Positions 26,340-35,192 of a stretch of DNA of 64,000 nt are shown one piece after another; the stretch's first letter is position 1; each line of letters opens with the position of its first letter. The DNA is taken from positions 1 through 64,000 of the forward strand of contig JAFDYC010000012.1 of assembly GCA_018267625.1 (NCBI GenBank). Direction: 5' to 3'. A program made the translations under genes and the position numbers. Below the pieces are notes generated by a model, which ran no database searches, had not been told where the DNA came from, and saw only the letters and a program-made list of their open reading frames with translations. Source of the stretch: Bacteroidota bacterium (GTDB lineage: Bacteria > Bacteroidota > Bacteroidia > Chitinophagales > Chitinophagaceae).

Positions 26340-27086
26340 CTACCGGTCGTGCAGCCGCATCACGATGCCCAGCGAGGCGAAGGAATAAGCATCAAATTTT
26401 CCGGAACCGACAGAATTGCTGAATCCATCAATCCGGTCGTCCAGGCCCTGGTGGTAGCCCAGTTCGGCAAAGGCAGCCAGGTGCTTGTTTAGGCGTTGCC
26501 GGATGCCCAGACCCACAGGCAGTACGAAGGCCACATGCTTTGGGTCTTTGGTAAAGTCTGCCTGATAGCCGGCAATGGCCTGGTCATTTGCCGGGAAGTA
26601 GGCGGAATCCATATTGTTGAAATTGCGCTGTGGATCTGTGTAGCAGATGCCCACGCCGGCAAACAGGTAGAGGTCGAAGCCACTGCCTTGTTCCAAACGA
26701 CGCTGCCGCATCAGGTCATATTCAAACATCAGCGAAGCCTCCAGAAGTACCGAGTTGAAATTAAAATTGCGGTGCTTGCGCCAGGCCGGGTCGTCATACC
26801 AGCCATCGTTACCTTCCAACTTACCCACAAAAAAATTACCCCTAAGGGCTGCATGCGTGCTCAGGAAAGCACGAAGGAAAACACCCGCATGGGGTGTAGT
26901 CTCTTTCAGATAATTGCGCTTGCTAGCCGCCAGGTCGCCGTAGTATAGCGAGCCTCCGGCCAGTACGCCAAACTCCGTAGCGCGCACCCGCTCACCTTCA
27001 TCGCTTACATATTGTGCCCGCAGTGCTTCTGTTTGCACCAGGACGATACCCAGCGCAAGAACAAATCCGATTAAGCCTTTTTTCAT
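26340..27086 (-). CDS. DUF6089-family outer-membrane protein (PorG-like)
   Basis: The 248-residue protein has a signal peptide (MKKGLIGFVLALGIVLVQTEALRAQ). It then shows a beta-barrel pattern starting EFGVLAGGSLYYGDLAASKR, the entry seen in DUF6089 and PorG-like proteins. Further features are FLRAFLSTHAALRGNFFVGKLEGND and a C-terminal SFASLGIVMRLHDR ending in an outer-membrane-type strand. PorG takes part in the type IX secretion complex, but DUF6089 members are broader and I do not claim that role. It lies 81 bases downstream of the cyanophycin synthetase gene on the same strand. Confidence 0.8.
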   Translation of the reverse strand: MKKGLIGFVLALGIVLVQTEALRAQYVSDEGERVRATEFGVLAGGSLYYGDLAASKRNYLKETTPHAGVFLRAFLSTHAALRGNFFVGKLEGNDGWYDDPAWRKHRNFNFNSVLLEASLMFEYDLMRQRRLEQGSGFDLYLFAGVGICYTDPQRNFNNMDSAYFPANDQAIAGYQADFTKDPKHVAFVLPVGLGIRQRLNKHLAAFAELGYHQGLDDRIDGFSNSVGSGKFDAYSFASLGIVMRLHDR

Positions 27087-27167
27087 TAGGCCTCAAAAGT
27101 CTTAAAAACGACAGACAGTAGGGAAAAAGCCCCTGTGATTAGCAAGGCCGTAAGAAATTTCTCAGCC

Positions 27168-29804
27168 CTACAGCACGGCCACGCCTGCTGCATCTTCTTC
27201 TGCCTTGTGTTGCCGCACTTGCTCCAGCGCATCGGGTATCACATCGGAAATGATAACGATAAAGGAGCCCTTTTGGGCATTCTTTAATGCATGGTCAATG
27301 GCTTCCCGTTCCTTGTGGATGGTAAGCACTTTCATCTCTGGCTTTACCTGCCGGATGCCTTTCATGATCCAATCTATGATGTCGTCTGCGGTGCGGCCAC
27401 GGGTGTTTTTGTCCTGGCGGATGATGATTTCATCAAAAATCTTTGCACTCTCTTCGCCCAGGCTCATCAGGTCTTCATCCCGGCGGTCGCCCACACCGGC
27501 AATGATGCCCACGCGGCAGGTAGCATCCACATGTGTGATCATTTTGCCCAGTGCATGAATGCCATGGGTATTGTGTGCATAGTCGAGCATCACGGTGTAG
27601 TTCTTGAAGTGGAACACGTTCATGCGGCCCGGTGTGAGCGCAGCACCTGGCACGAAGGTTTGCAGCGCCAGCTTGATGTCTTCTATTTTAAAATCGCGGA
27701 CATACACGGCTAATACAGCAGCCATCGTGTTGGCCACATTGAATTCTGCGATGCCGCCGAAGGTGATGGGGATATTCTTCACATGTTCCACCCGAATCCG
27801 CCATCCGCCTTTGATGATGGTGATGTATCCGGCTTCATACACGGCGGCAAGGCCACCTTTAGCGGTATGTTCCCGGATGCGTTTATTCGTTGGGTCCAGG
27901 GCATATAAAGCCACTTTACAATCCAGCTCTTCCCGCATTTTAAACACCAGGTCATCTTCGGCATTCAGGATGGCATAGCCTTCATGCTGCACAGTCATGG
28001 GAACGGTGCTTTTGAGCCGGGCCAGCTTTTCGATGGTGTCAATGCCGCCTAAGCCCAGATGGTCTTCTGCAACGTTGGTGACTACCGCCACATCGCAGCT
28101 ATGAAAGCCCAGGCCGGCACGCAACATGCCGCCTCGTGCGGTTTCCAGCACAGCAAAATCTACCGTGGGGTCTTTCAGCACAAATTCGGCGGATACCGGT
28201 CCTGTGCAGTCGCCTTTTACCATCAATTGATTCTGGATGTAAACCCCGTCGGTAGTGGTGTAACCCACTTTATGGCCCATTTGTTTGACGATATGGGCTA
28301 TTAGGCGGGTCGTTGTTGTCTTACCGTTGGTTCCCGTGACGGCGATGATGGGAATCCGGGCTGAAGCTCCGGCCGGGTATAGCATATCAATGACCGGCTC
28401 GGCTACATTTCGGGGCAGGCCTTCGGTAGGTTCTAAGTGCATCCGGAAACCCGGTGCGGCATTTACTTCCAGAATAGCACCTCCGTTTTCCTGAATAGGC
28501 ACGGAGAGATCGGGTGCCATGATGTCAATGCCGCAGATGTCTAGGCCGATGATTCGGGCAATACGCTCACAGAGGAAGACATTGCTGGGGTGGACGATAT
28601 CGGTTACATCAGTGGCTGTGCCGCCGGTAGAGAGGTTGGCCGTAGGCTTCAGCCACAGTTCTTCGCCTTGGGGTAAGATGGTATCGAGGGTGTATTGCTT
28701 CTTCGCCAGGATGTCTTCTGTGAATGCGTCCACCTTGATGGAGGTGAGCACCTTTTCATGGCCATATCCGCGCCTCGGGTCTGCGTTGACGGCATCTATC
28801 AATTGCCGGATGCTGCTTTTTCCATCGCCGGTTACGGCTGCCGGTGTGCGCAGGGCCGCCGCTACAAATTTGTAGTTGATCACTAAGCAGCGGAAGTCGC
28901 GGCCTACAATAAACTTTTCGCAGATGACGGAGCGCCCATATTGCTGGGCCGCATCGAGGGCCACTACGGCATCTTCCCAAGTCTTCACATTCGTGGTCGC
29001 TCCTTTTCCGTGGTTCCCGTTTACCGGCTTGAGGACTATGGGATAGCCGATCCGGTCAATGGCCTCTTTCAGCCCTTCCTGCGAGCGCACGATACGGCCC
29101 CTAGGCACTGGGATTTCTGCAGCTTCCAGCAAACCCTTGGTTTCTTCTTTATCGCAAGCCAGCTCCACGGCAATGGAAGATGTGGTGCTGGCAATGGTGG
29201 CCCGGATTCGCTTCTGATTACAGCCATAACCCAACTGCACCAGCGAAGTATTGTTCAGGCGGATATACGGAATCTTGCGCCGGGCCGCTTCTTCTACAAT
29301 ACTGCCCGTGGAGGGCCCCAGCCGCTCATCTTCCCGGATCTCGCGCAGGTTCTGTATGTCTTCCTCCAGGTTGTATGCCGCTCCATCTACCAAAGCCTGA
29401 GCAATGCGCACCGCCGCTTTGGCCGTGTACTGGCCCGCTTTGGCCTCGAGGTACGAAAAGACCACATGATATACACCCTTGGGATAGCCGCCGGCCTCCC
29501 GAGTACGGCCAAAGCCGGTATCCATTCCTGCAAGGGTCTGCAACTCCAGAGCAATATGCTCCACAACATGCCCCATCCAGGTGCCTTCATCCACACGCAT
29601 ATAAAAACCTCCCGGGCAACCCTCCGAACAGCGATGTTCATACAAAGAGGGCATCAGAGCATGCAGCCGCTCCCGAAATCCCGGAATCAGGTTCGTGGGC
29701 CTTTGCTCCAGCTCTTCGAGGTCCAGCAACATGACGATGAGCTTATGCCGCCTTACTGACCAATAATTAGGGCCATTCATGGTGCGGATGTCGAGTATGT
29801 TCAT
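27168..29804 (-). CDS. cphA: Cyanophycin synthetase
   Basis: The 878-residue protein has the full CphA layout. There is an N-terminal domain (about 1-160), an ATP-grasp domain that adds Asp (about 200-480, with PIVLKPVNGNHGKGATTNV), and a Mur-ligase-like domain that adds Arg (P-loop VTGTNGKTT at 489-497). The Mur domain continues with DYAHNTHG and GVGDRRDED near the C-terminus. It makes multi-L-arginyl-poly-L-aspartate, a nitrogen store, from ATP, Asp and Arg. Cyanophycinase and isoaspartyl peptidase genes, often its neighbours, are not seen in the window. The arginine operon is about 10 kb away. Confidence 0.95.
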   Translation of the reverse strand: MNILDIRTMNGPNYWSVRRHKLIVMLLDLEELEQRPTNLIPGFRERLHALMPSLYEHRCSEGCPGGFYMRVDEGTWMGHVVEHIALELQTLAGMDTGFGRTREAGGYPKGVYHVVFSYLEAKAGQYTAKAAVRIAQALVDGAAYNLEEDIQNLREIREDERLGPSTGSIVEEAARRKIPYIRLNNTSLVQLGYGCNQKRIRATIASTTSSIAVELACDKEETKGLLEAAEIPVPRGRIVRSQEGLKEAIDRIGYPIVLKPVNGNHGKGATTNVKTWEDAVVALDAAQQYGRSVICEKFIVGRDFRCLVINYKFVAAALRTPAAVTGDGKSSIRQLIDAVNADPRRGYGHEKVLTSIKVDAFTEDILAKKQYTLDTILPQGEELWLKPTANLSTGGTATDVTDIVHPSNVFLCERIARIIGLDICGIDIMAPDLSVPIQENGGAILEVNAAPGFRMHLEPTEGLPRNVAEPVIDMLYPAGASARIPIIAVTGTNGKTTTTRLIAHIVKQMGHKVGYTTTDGVYIQNQLMVKGDCTGPVSAEFVLKDPTVDFAVLETARGGMLRAGLGFHSCDVAVVTNVAEDHLGLGGIDTIEKLARLKSTVPMTVQHEGYAILNAEDDLVFKMREELDCKVALYALDPTNKRIREHTAKGGLAAVYEAGYITIIKGGWRIRVEHVKNIPITFGGIAEFNVANTMAAVLAVYVRDFKIEDIKLALQTFVPGAALTPGRMNVFHFKNYTVMLDYAHNTHGIHALGKMITHVDATCRVGIIAGVGDRRDEDLMSLGEESAKIFDEIIIRQDKNTRGRTADDIIDWIMKGIRQVKPEMKVLTIHKEREAIDHALKNAQKGSFIVIISDVIPDALEQVRQHKAEEDAAGVAVL

Positions 29805-29972
29805 ACAGGGCTATTTTTTTGAACTGCGCAAAAGCTACGCAGAAAATTTACAGAAGGAACTATTTACGGGCATCGGGAGCCCAACACTACTCAGCCGTAC
29901 AGGCCCGTTCCCGGAAACTCAAGCAGGTGCTTTCGGGTACCCTTATTTTTTTGTGTCAGCCTGAGGGCTCCT

Positions 29973-30032
29973 GATGCAGCTTCGTTGCAGCCGGTTCTGA
30001 ACTTGTTTCAGAATCGCACACGGAGGGGCCTG
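29973..30032 (+). repeat. Palindromic interspersed repeat, copy B
   Basis: GATGCAGCTTCGTTGCAGC, then the hairpin core TTCTGAACTTGTTTCAGAA, then TCGCAC and GGGGCCTG, in the same order as copy A. Stem changes are compensated: the CCTGAA/TTCAGG pair of copy A becomes TTCTGAA/TTTCAGAA here. That points to selection for the structure. It lies between the cyanophycin synthetase start and the ketosynthase stop. Confidence 0.72.
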
Positions 30033-30093
30033 TGCTGCTGTCCGGCTATTTCGCAGGCCAACGGTTGGTGCCGCAGGGCCTATCTGGAAAAGT

Positions 30094-31215
30094 TCAGGCT
30101 TTTGCAAATACTGCAGCAGCATTACAGCCTCCAAATCCAGAAGCTGTTTTCAGCGCATAACGGATATCCGTTTGCTCCGAAGTGGTGCTTACCGTTACTG
30201 GCTGCGACACGCCCAGGTGTTCGTAACCGGCAGAAGGAATCGTCATTCCACGGCGCAGGCTTTCAATCAGCAATGCGGATTCGACCATGCCCGCAGCACC
30301 CAGAGTGTGTCCCAGATACCCCTTGATGCTGTGTAGCGGAGCATGCAACAAACCCGTTAAGGCAAAGGCTTTGCTCTCCATTTCATCATTGTATAGGGTA
30401 GCCGTTCCATGTGCCGAAATCGCCCCAATCCGGTCGCTTTGGATCCCACTTTCATTCAGTGCCATCCGGATGGCCAATGCCAGTTCTTCTCCGTTGCGCG
30501 AGGGGCCAGAAATATGGTTGGCATCATTGCTGCTTGCACCTCCGGTCATCAGGGCCAGAGGCATGGCGCCTGCCTTCCGCGACAGGACAATCGTAGCGGC
30601 AGCTTCGCCCAGGTTGATGCCATCGCGCAGCACATCAAAGGGTTTGCAGGGGCCCTGAGCCAATGCCTGAAAAGAAGAAAAGCCGGCCAAAACAAACGGT
30701 GTGAGCCGGTCGGCACCACAAATGATGGCCGTGTCATAGGCACCTTGTTGCAGGCGCCTGAATGCATAAATCAGCGCCGCAACCCCAGAGATGCAGGCTT
30801 GCGAAATGACGGCGTGCACCTTGGGCAATCCACAGGCTTGTGCAATCAGGCTAGCACTGCTACTAAGGCGCAGCCGCTCGTCGGGCACTGCATCCAGCCA
30901 TTCGATATTCCCTTTGGTGCTGGATAAGATGAACAGGCATCGACCCGCCTCCAGTCCTTCACAGCGGCTCATCGCCTCCCGGATGGAGAAGACGCACAAC
31001 TTTTCAAAAGCGGAAAGGTGCTTGTCCAAATCTTCTTCTATTGCCGGCCATTGAGCTTCCTGAAATGCAGATGCTGTGATGGGCCGTGGGAACAGGAATT
31101 CATCCTCGATTTGCCGCAGGCCTGTTTTGCCTTGTTGCAGATGGCTCCACACTTCGTGCGTGCTTAGGCCCATAGGCGAGCATATGTTGCTGGCAATGCA
31201 AAAGACAGGAGCCAT
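30094..31215 (-). CDS. Beta-ketoacyl synthase, aryl-polyene/flexirubin type
   Basis: The 373-residue condensing enzyme has the triad C141 (SQACISG), H269 (SAHGTATLYND) and H303 (KGYLGHTLGAAG, with K298), the FabF-like Cys-His-His set. The missing long N-terminal extension and the neighbours (ACP, LpxL-like acyltransferase, FabZ-like dehydratase, 4HBT thioesterase) point to a polyene-type secondary pathway rather than housekeeping fatty acid synthesis. It is the last gene of the set, 15 bases after the thioesterase. Confidence 0.88.
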   Translation of the reverse strand: MAPVFCIASNICSPMGLSTHEVWSHLQQGKTGLRQIEDEFLFPRPITASAFQEAQWPAIEEDLDKHLSAFEKLCVFSIREAMSRCEGLEAGRCLFILSSTKGNIEWLDAVPDERLRLSSSASLIAQACGLPKVHAVISQACISGVAALIYAFRRLQQGAYDTAIICGADRLTPFVLAGFSSFQALAQGPCKPFDVLRDGINLGEAAATIVLSRKAGAMPLALMTGGASSNDANHISGPSRNGEELALAIRMALNESGIQSDRIGAISAHGTATLYNDEMESKAFALTGLLHAPLHSIKGYLGHTLGAAGMVESALLIESLRRGMTIPSAGYEHLGVSQPVTVSTTSEQTDIRYALKTASGFGGCNAAAVFAKA

Positions 31216-31230
31216 GAATGCGGAATTGTA

Positions 31231-31716
31231 TCAGGAGTCAGCCAACCATTTGTTTTTCCAGTCTTCCATGAACGGGGGCAGGTTCAGCATCAGGTCTAAA
31301 GAGTTTCGATGCAGAAATACCTGAACGGAGTTTCCGGAGGCGATATGTTCCTGGGTAGCCAGGTCGGTAATGGTGTAGTTGAACAAGAGTTTGGCTGCGG
31401 GGGTGTCTATGAAGGTTGTCTCCAGGCGGATGGAATGCCCGTAGCGTAAGATCCTCCGGTAGTCGCACTCGATATGCACGACCGGCACCACAATATCATT
31501 ACGGAACAGGTCGAGATAACGGAGGCCATAGGCGGCACCAAAGGCTTCGCGGCCATCTTCGAAATAGCGGATGAAATGCCCATGCCAAACGATACCCAGA
31601 GGATCGGCTTCGCTGAATTTCACGTCTATCTCAGCAGAATGGGTCAGGCTCTTTTTCAAGGCAGCACTCAGATATCGTCTGCTTTTTTCAGCAGGTTTAA
31701 AAATGCCTTTGCCCAA
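31231..31716 (-). CDS. 4HBT-family acyl-CoA/ACP thioesterase
   Basis: The 161-residue hotdog protein has the 4-hydroxybenzoyl-CoA thioesterase signature VKFSEADPLGIVWHGHFIRYFEDGREAFG, with D39-type aspartate and HGHF. Such enzymes release the acyl product in flexirubin and aryl-polyene clusters. The ATG at 31716 overlaps the preceding secreted-protein gene by 49 bases. A TTG at 31659 would give a shorter N-terminus closer to the family and no overlap, so the start is uncertain. Confidence 0.83.
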   Translation of the reverse strand: MGKGIFKPAEKSRRYLSAALKKSLTHSAEIDVKFSEADPLGIVWHGHFIRYFEDGREAFGAAYGLRYLDLFRNDIVVPVVHIECDYRRILRYGHSIRLETTFIDTPAAKLLFNYTITDLATQEHIASGNSVQVFLHRNSLDLMLNLPPFMEDWKNKWLADS

Positions 31717-32285
31717 TAATTACGGAATCCAAAGCCGCCGGCATCACCGGTCACACGGCCCGTTTGCAGGATTTGTTTTTTGCCCATGTCCACAAAGGCA
31801 ATCCAGCCACTGGCTTCTTCTTTCCCTTTGCTCATGCCTTCGATGAAGATGATCATGCCGATACCCTTATTTCCTTTGAAGTCATAATTCCGGACCGCCT
31901 TTTCAATATCGGTTCGGCTCAATCGGCTGTAGTTGGAGGGGTCGTTGCTGAATACATCTTTCCCCGATTTATCGTTTGCCTGATCCGTCACATTGGTCGC
32001 ATAGTTCACCGAGCTGCGGTGCACATACTTGGCTACATCGTATTTCTTCTGTTCATTGATGAAAAGCTGGTTCCAGGACGGGTAATATTTATCGCGCATT
32101 TCATTGGGTGTAATCTCACCGGCATCTTTAAACTGGTGGGCATCGCCGATAAACCGGCACATGGTAAAGTCCAGACCGAGCCAGGTTATAGGCTCATCCG
32201 AGCGGACGACATCGGTATTTTTCTGAGCGAACAGCGTGCCGGCGCACAGGCAGAATAAAAGCAGAAAGCCAAGGGTGTGTTTCAT
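31668..32285 (-). CDS. Secreted protein of unknown function in the polyene-type cluster
   Basis: The 205-residue protein has a signal peptide (MKHTLGFLLLFCLCAGTLFAQ) and then a soluble domain with WLGLDFTMCRFIGDAHQFKDAG, a central NDPSNYSRLSRTDIEKAVRNYDF and GIGMIIFIEGMSKGKEEASGWIAFVDMGKK. I do not recognise a named family. The open frame extends to 32372, but 32285 is the start that gives the signal peptide. It lies between dehydratase and thioesterase genes, so it may serve the export or assembly of the cluster's product. Confidence 0.8.
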   Translation of the reverse strand: MKHTLGFLLLFCLCAGTLFAQKNTDVVRSDEPITWLGLDFTMCRFIGDAHQFKDAGEITPNEMRDKYYPSWNQLFINEQKKYDVAKYVHRSSVNYATNVTDQANDKSGKDVFSNDPSNYSRLSRTDIEKAVRNYDFKGNKGIGMIIFIEGMSKGKEEASGWIAFVDMGKKQILQTGRVTGDAGGFGFRNYWAKAFLNLLKKADDI

Positions 32286-32298
32286 AAAAAAAAGGGGA

Positions 32299-32703
32299 TT
32301 AATTGGGTTGTAAAAATATTTTGAGTTCGCAGCTTGCGATGAGTTCCCCGGAAGGGTCTTGAACCTCAGCATGTGCCAGGTGTACGTTCAAAACCTGATT
32401 GAGGTAGCTGATTTTGGTTAGAATCTGTGTGCCGACACCGGGCAGCTTGTGAATGGCGAGTTCTTTTATCGCCCCAATGTAACCCACAGAGGGGGCGCTC
32501 CCATCTTCCGGCCGGGGCATTCCGGCACCGGCAGCCTGAGCCATATTTTCGATTAAGCCGGATTCGCTAAACAAGCCATCTCGAACCAATACATTGTCTT
32601 CAGAAATGGTAAAGCCTGCACTGGCTCCACCAGTATATGTCGTGATGGAATCCACCATCACAAAGGGTGGGCGATGCGGCAGCAGTTGGAGAATATCTTC
32701 CAT
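32299..32703 (-). CDS. 3-hydroxyacyl-ACP dehydratase-like hotdog protein (FabZ/ApeP type)
   Basis: The 134-residue protein begins MEDILQLLPHRPPFVMVD, with the FabZ-type catalytic His in LLPHRPPF, and contains ENMAQAAGAG as the second active-site helix. It would dehydrate 3-hydroxyacyl-ACP during chain building. It lies 6 bases after the acyltransferase gene and 13 before the secreted-protein gene. Confidence 0.85.
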   Translation of the reverse strand: MEDILQLLPHRPPFVMVDSITTYTGGASAGFTISEDNVLVRDGLFSESGLIENMAQAAGAGMPRPEDGSAPSVGYIGAIKELAIHKLPGVGTQILTKISYLNQVLNVHLAHAEVQDPSGELIASCELKIFLQPN

Positions 32704-32709
32704 AAGCTC

Positions 32710-33621
32710 TCAAGGTTTTGCCTGCCAGAAGTCGTAGTAGTTAAACCACTGATCCGGGGCGCTGTGCAACTCTTGTTCCAGAAGCCTTACGAAGTCATCC
32801 AGCATACATCTGGCACCGATATCGCCACGGCCTTCATAAGTCTTCGCTGCCCAGCTTTTATAGTGATAGTGGAAATTAGTTTCTTTTAGTGCAAATACAA
32901 AGCAGACGGGCGCCCGGAGCTTGGAAGCAAGCAGGAAAGGTCCTGCCGGGAAATGAGCATCCTCCCCTAAAAACGGATGTATGAATGTCCGGTTGCCGGG
33001 CCGGAACCGGTCTGCGTGGAGGCAAATTAATTCACCTCGCCGGAGCGCTGCGGCCATTTCATAAACATGGCTGAGGTCCTCGCGGAGGTAGATGATGTTG
33101 AACGACCGCTGCTGGTCATACCGGGTCATGAGGGCTTTCAGTTGTTCTGCTTCCCCGTCATACATCAGCACATGAATTCGGGCATTCACCCGCTTGAGCA
33201 TATGCCCGGCAATCTCCCAGTTGCCGAGATGGGCCGATACCACCAGCCCGCCGGTGCCGCTGGCAGCCAGTTGCTCCAGATGGTGTACACCTTCGTGGGT
33301 GAAGCTCAGCTTTCCTGCCGCCCCTGTCAACACGGCGATTTTGTCTATCAGGGTCTGGCCGAAGAAGTAGATATTCCTGCGGATGAGCCTTTGGCTTTTT
33401 GCTTTGGGAAAACCCAGGCGTTGCTCATAGAGGTAACGCAAGGGGGCCGTAGCCGACTTTGCAAACACCCGGTAGTACAAGCCTACGGGGCGGAGGAGGG
33501 CATAAGCGGCGCGGAGCCCTGCTCTACGCAATAATTCAATAAAGATGCGATAGCCGATGCTCGTCCCCCGCGAACGTCCGGCCCATGCTTCCGTGGAGTC
33601 TTGCTGTTCATCTGTTAGCAT
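32710..33621 (-). CDS. LpxL/HtrB-family acyltransferase
   Basis: The 303-residue protein has the HX4E catalytic pair of the lysophospholipid/lipid A acyltransferase family, H131 and E136 in SAHLGNWEIAG. Further motifs are LHADRFRPGNRTF and FPAGPFLLASKLRAPV. Instead of lipid A synthesis, members in flexirubin or aryl-polyene clusters attach the polyene acid to a lipid head group (inference from neighbours). It begins 188 bases downstream of the ACP gene. Confidence 0.87.
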   Translation of the reverse strand: MLTDEQQDSTEAWAGRSRGTSIGYRIFIELLRRAGLRAAYALLRPVGLYYRVFAKSATAPLRYLYEQRLGFPKAKSQRLIRRNIYFFGQTLIDKIAVLTGAAGKLSFTHEGVHHLEQLAASGTGGLVVSAHLGNWEIAGHMLKRVNARIHVLMYDGEAEQLKALMTRYDQQRSFNIIYLREDLSHVYEMAAALRRGELICLHADRFRPGNRTFIHPFLGEDAHFPAGPFLLASKLRAPVCFVFALKETNFHYHYKSWAAKTYEGRGDIGARCMLDDFVRLLEQELHSAPDQWFNYYDFWQAKP

Positions 33622-33809
33622 AGCGGTGCAGATTGAGCTGCTGTTTTCCGGTTTTATTTAAGGGCAGACATCTTCCGATTTTCCGCTTTAGGGGCCCTGG
33701 GGATTTTGGCCTGTAAATCAGAAAAAGGCAGCATTCGATGTATGAAGGCGCGTTCTTAATCTATTCCGTTCCGAAATGGGACAACATGCCCACAGCCCGA
33801 AAAAAAGGC

Positions 33810-34049
33810 TCAGGCGCGGGCCTCAACGTAGCTATAGAAATCGTTCAGGGTATGCATCGTTTGAAAATCTTCGGGCTTCACTTTAAAGCCAAAGTGATGC
33901 TCAATAGCTACGACCAGGTCTATATAGTCGAGCGAGTCTAAATCGAGTGCTTCTTTCAGTGCTGCTTCTGGTTGCAGTCCTTTCGGGTCTGCTTCAAAGT
34001 CTTCTTCTAAAAAAGTGTTGATACGGGTGATAATTTCCTGTCGGTTCAT
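33810..34049 (-). CDS. Acyl carrier protein of the polyene-type cluster
   Basis: The 79-residue protein has the phosphopantetheine site S39 in LDLDSLDYIDLVVAIE, and is acidic with the usual four-helix pattern. I chose the ATG at 34049 (MNRQEIITRINTFL); a longer frame to 34076 has an unlikely N-terminus. It is first in the direction of transcription and probably heads the cluster, with a promoter element near 34127-34134. Confidence 0.88.
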   Translation of the reverse strand: MNRQEIITRINTFLEEDFEADPKGLQPEAALKEALDLDSLDYIDLVVAIEHHFGFKVKPEDFQTMHTLNDFYSYVEARA

Positions 34050-34126
34050 GGTGCTTTTTTTCGCCGCTTCTAGCATGTGAGTGTGTGTGTTAGCATTTTA
34101 TTGGCATTTCTACCGCAAAACTTTTG

Positions 34127-34134
34127 CAAAAATA
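34127..34134 (-). promoter_or_regulatory. Probable -7 promoter element of the ACP gene
   Basis: On the minus strand TATTTTTG matches TAnnTTTG. It lies 77 bases before the ACP ATG. No TTG was found at the expected distance upstream. Confidence 0.4.
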
Positions 34135-34430
34135 CGGCTTCCCTTTCGCTAAGCAGCATGGTGTGGGTTTGGAGGATAGACCCTAAGCAGCAAGGCGCTG
34201 GAAGTCACCCAAGCTTTCTCAGGGGAATGCCGCATTGCTAATTGGTCTCCTTCGTATTCCGGGAAGAGATGAGCTGTGAAATTTTGCTGAAGGGTGCGAC
34301 GCAACGGATGCCGGGCTGTGCACAGCAGCCGACTAAAAAAAGCTGCCCCGGATGATGGGGCAGCTTGGTTTAGAGGATCGGGCCTGACACCCGCAATCTG
34401 AGAAAGTAGGTTTGGATCGGGCTGACACCA
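34135..34430. other. Intergenic region between the ACP gene and the clpP pair
   Basis: The 381-base gap between the ACP start and the clpP2 stop holds the ACP promoter element (34127-34134) and the clpP terminator (34334-34366). The rest shows no gene. Confidence 0.5.
34334..34366 (-). terminator. Intrinsic terminator downstream of the clpP genes
   Basis: On the minus strand AAGCTGCCCC, 7-base loop, GGGGCAGCTT forms a perfect 10-bp stem followed by TTTTT. It sits 65 bases past the clpP2 stop. Confidence 0.85.
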
Positions 34431-35141
34431 TCACTTTTTCTTCTTCTTCGGCTCCCAGAGTGCATCTACGATGCCGTATTCCAGGGCTTGTTTTGCATCC
34501 ATCCAGTAGTCGCGCTCGAGGTCGCGCAACACCCGGTCAAAGGTCTGTCCGGTGCCGTTGGCTATGATGTGGGCGCTGATTTCTTTGGTTTTGTGAATTT
34601 GAGCTGCATGAATCTCCAGGTCGGCACTCACGCCTTGCACATATCCTCCTATTAGGGGCTGGTGAATCATCACTTCGCCATGGGGGAAGATGTAGCGTTT
34701 GCCTTTTGCTCCTCCCACCAGCAAGATGGAGCCCATAGAGGCAGCCAGGCCCATGCAGATGGTGGACACGGGCGAGGCTATCATCTGCATCACATCGTAG
34801 ATGACCATGCCGCTGGTGACAACGCCGCCGGGTGAGTTGATGAAGAATTTGATTTCTTCGCCGGGCTTGTCGGCATCGAGCAGGAGCAACCTGTTGACTA
34901 CATCCTTGGCGGAGCGGTCGTCCACAGGCCCCCAGAGATAGACGGCGCGGTTGTTGAAAAACAGTTCATCGCTCTTACGGGCCCACATGCCAACGGGCGA
35001 GTGCTTGGTTACTTCATTTGGTTCGTCGTCTTCATCGGGTTCGTCCTCATTCTTGTGTGGGTTCAGCGGCCAGCCTTTTTTTGAAAAAGAAGCCGGTGTA
35101 GCGGGATATAGGTTTGCCTGAAAGGGCTCTTGAAAATTCAT
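34431..35141 (-). CDS. clpP: ATP-dependent Clp protease proteolytic subunit, second copy
   Basis: The 236-residue serine protease subunit has the ClpP triad S135 (GLAASMGSIL), H160 (VMIHQP) and D211 (ERDYWMD). It carries a longer N-terminus than usual, about 50 residues, with an acidic run at residues 32-42, and a poly-lysine tail. It could form a mixed or separate ring with the neighbouring ClpP, as in organisms with two clpP genes (inference). The start is the only ATG before the core, so the extension is likely real. It follows the first clpP by 51 bases. Confidence 0.9.
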   Translation of the reverse strand: MNFQEPFQANLYPATPASFSKKGWPLNPHKNEDEPDEDDEPNEVTKHSPVGMWARKSDELFFNNRAVYLWGPVDDRSAKDVVNRLLLLDADKPGEEIKFFINSPGGVVTSGMVIYDVMQMIASPVSTICMGLAASMGSILLVGGAKGKRYIFPHGEVMIHQPLIGGYVQGVSADLEIHAAQIHKTKEISAHIIANGTGQTFDRVLRDLERDYWMDAKQALEYGIVDALWEPKKKKK

Positions 35142-35192
35142 GATGCGGGATTCCTTTTTTTGAGTTTGCTGAATGAGAGGTGCTTGCCGGGT

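Noticed and set aside
28941-29759. 272-codon plus-strand ORF
   Set aside because: It is antisense to cyanophycin synthetase, whose motifs are intact, and lacks any recognisable domain.
34078-34092. Run of TG dinucleotides upstream of the ACP gene
   Set aside because: Only about seven TG units; too short to call a phase-variable repeat.
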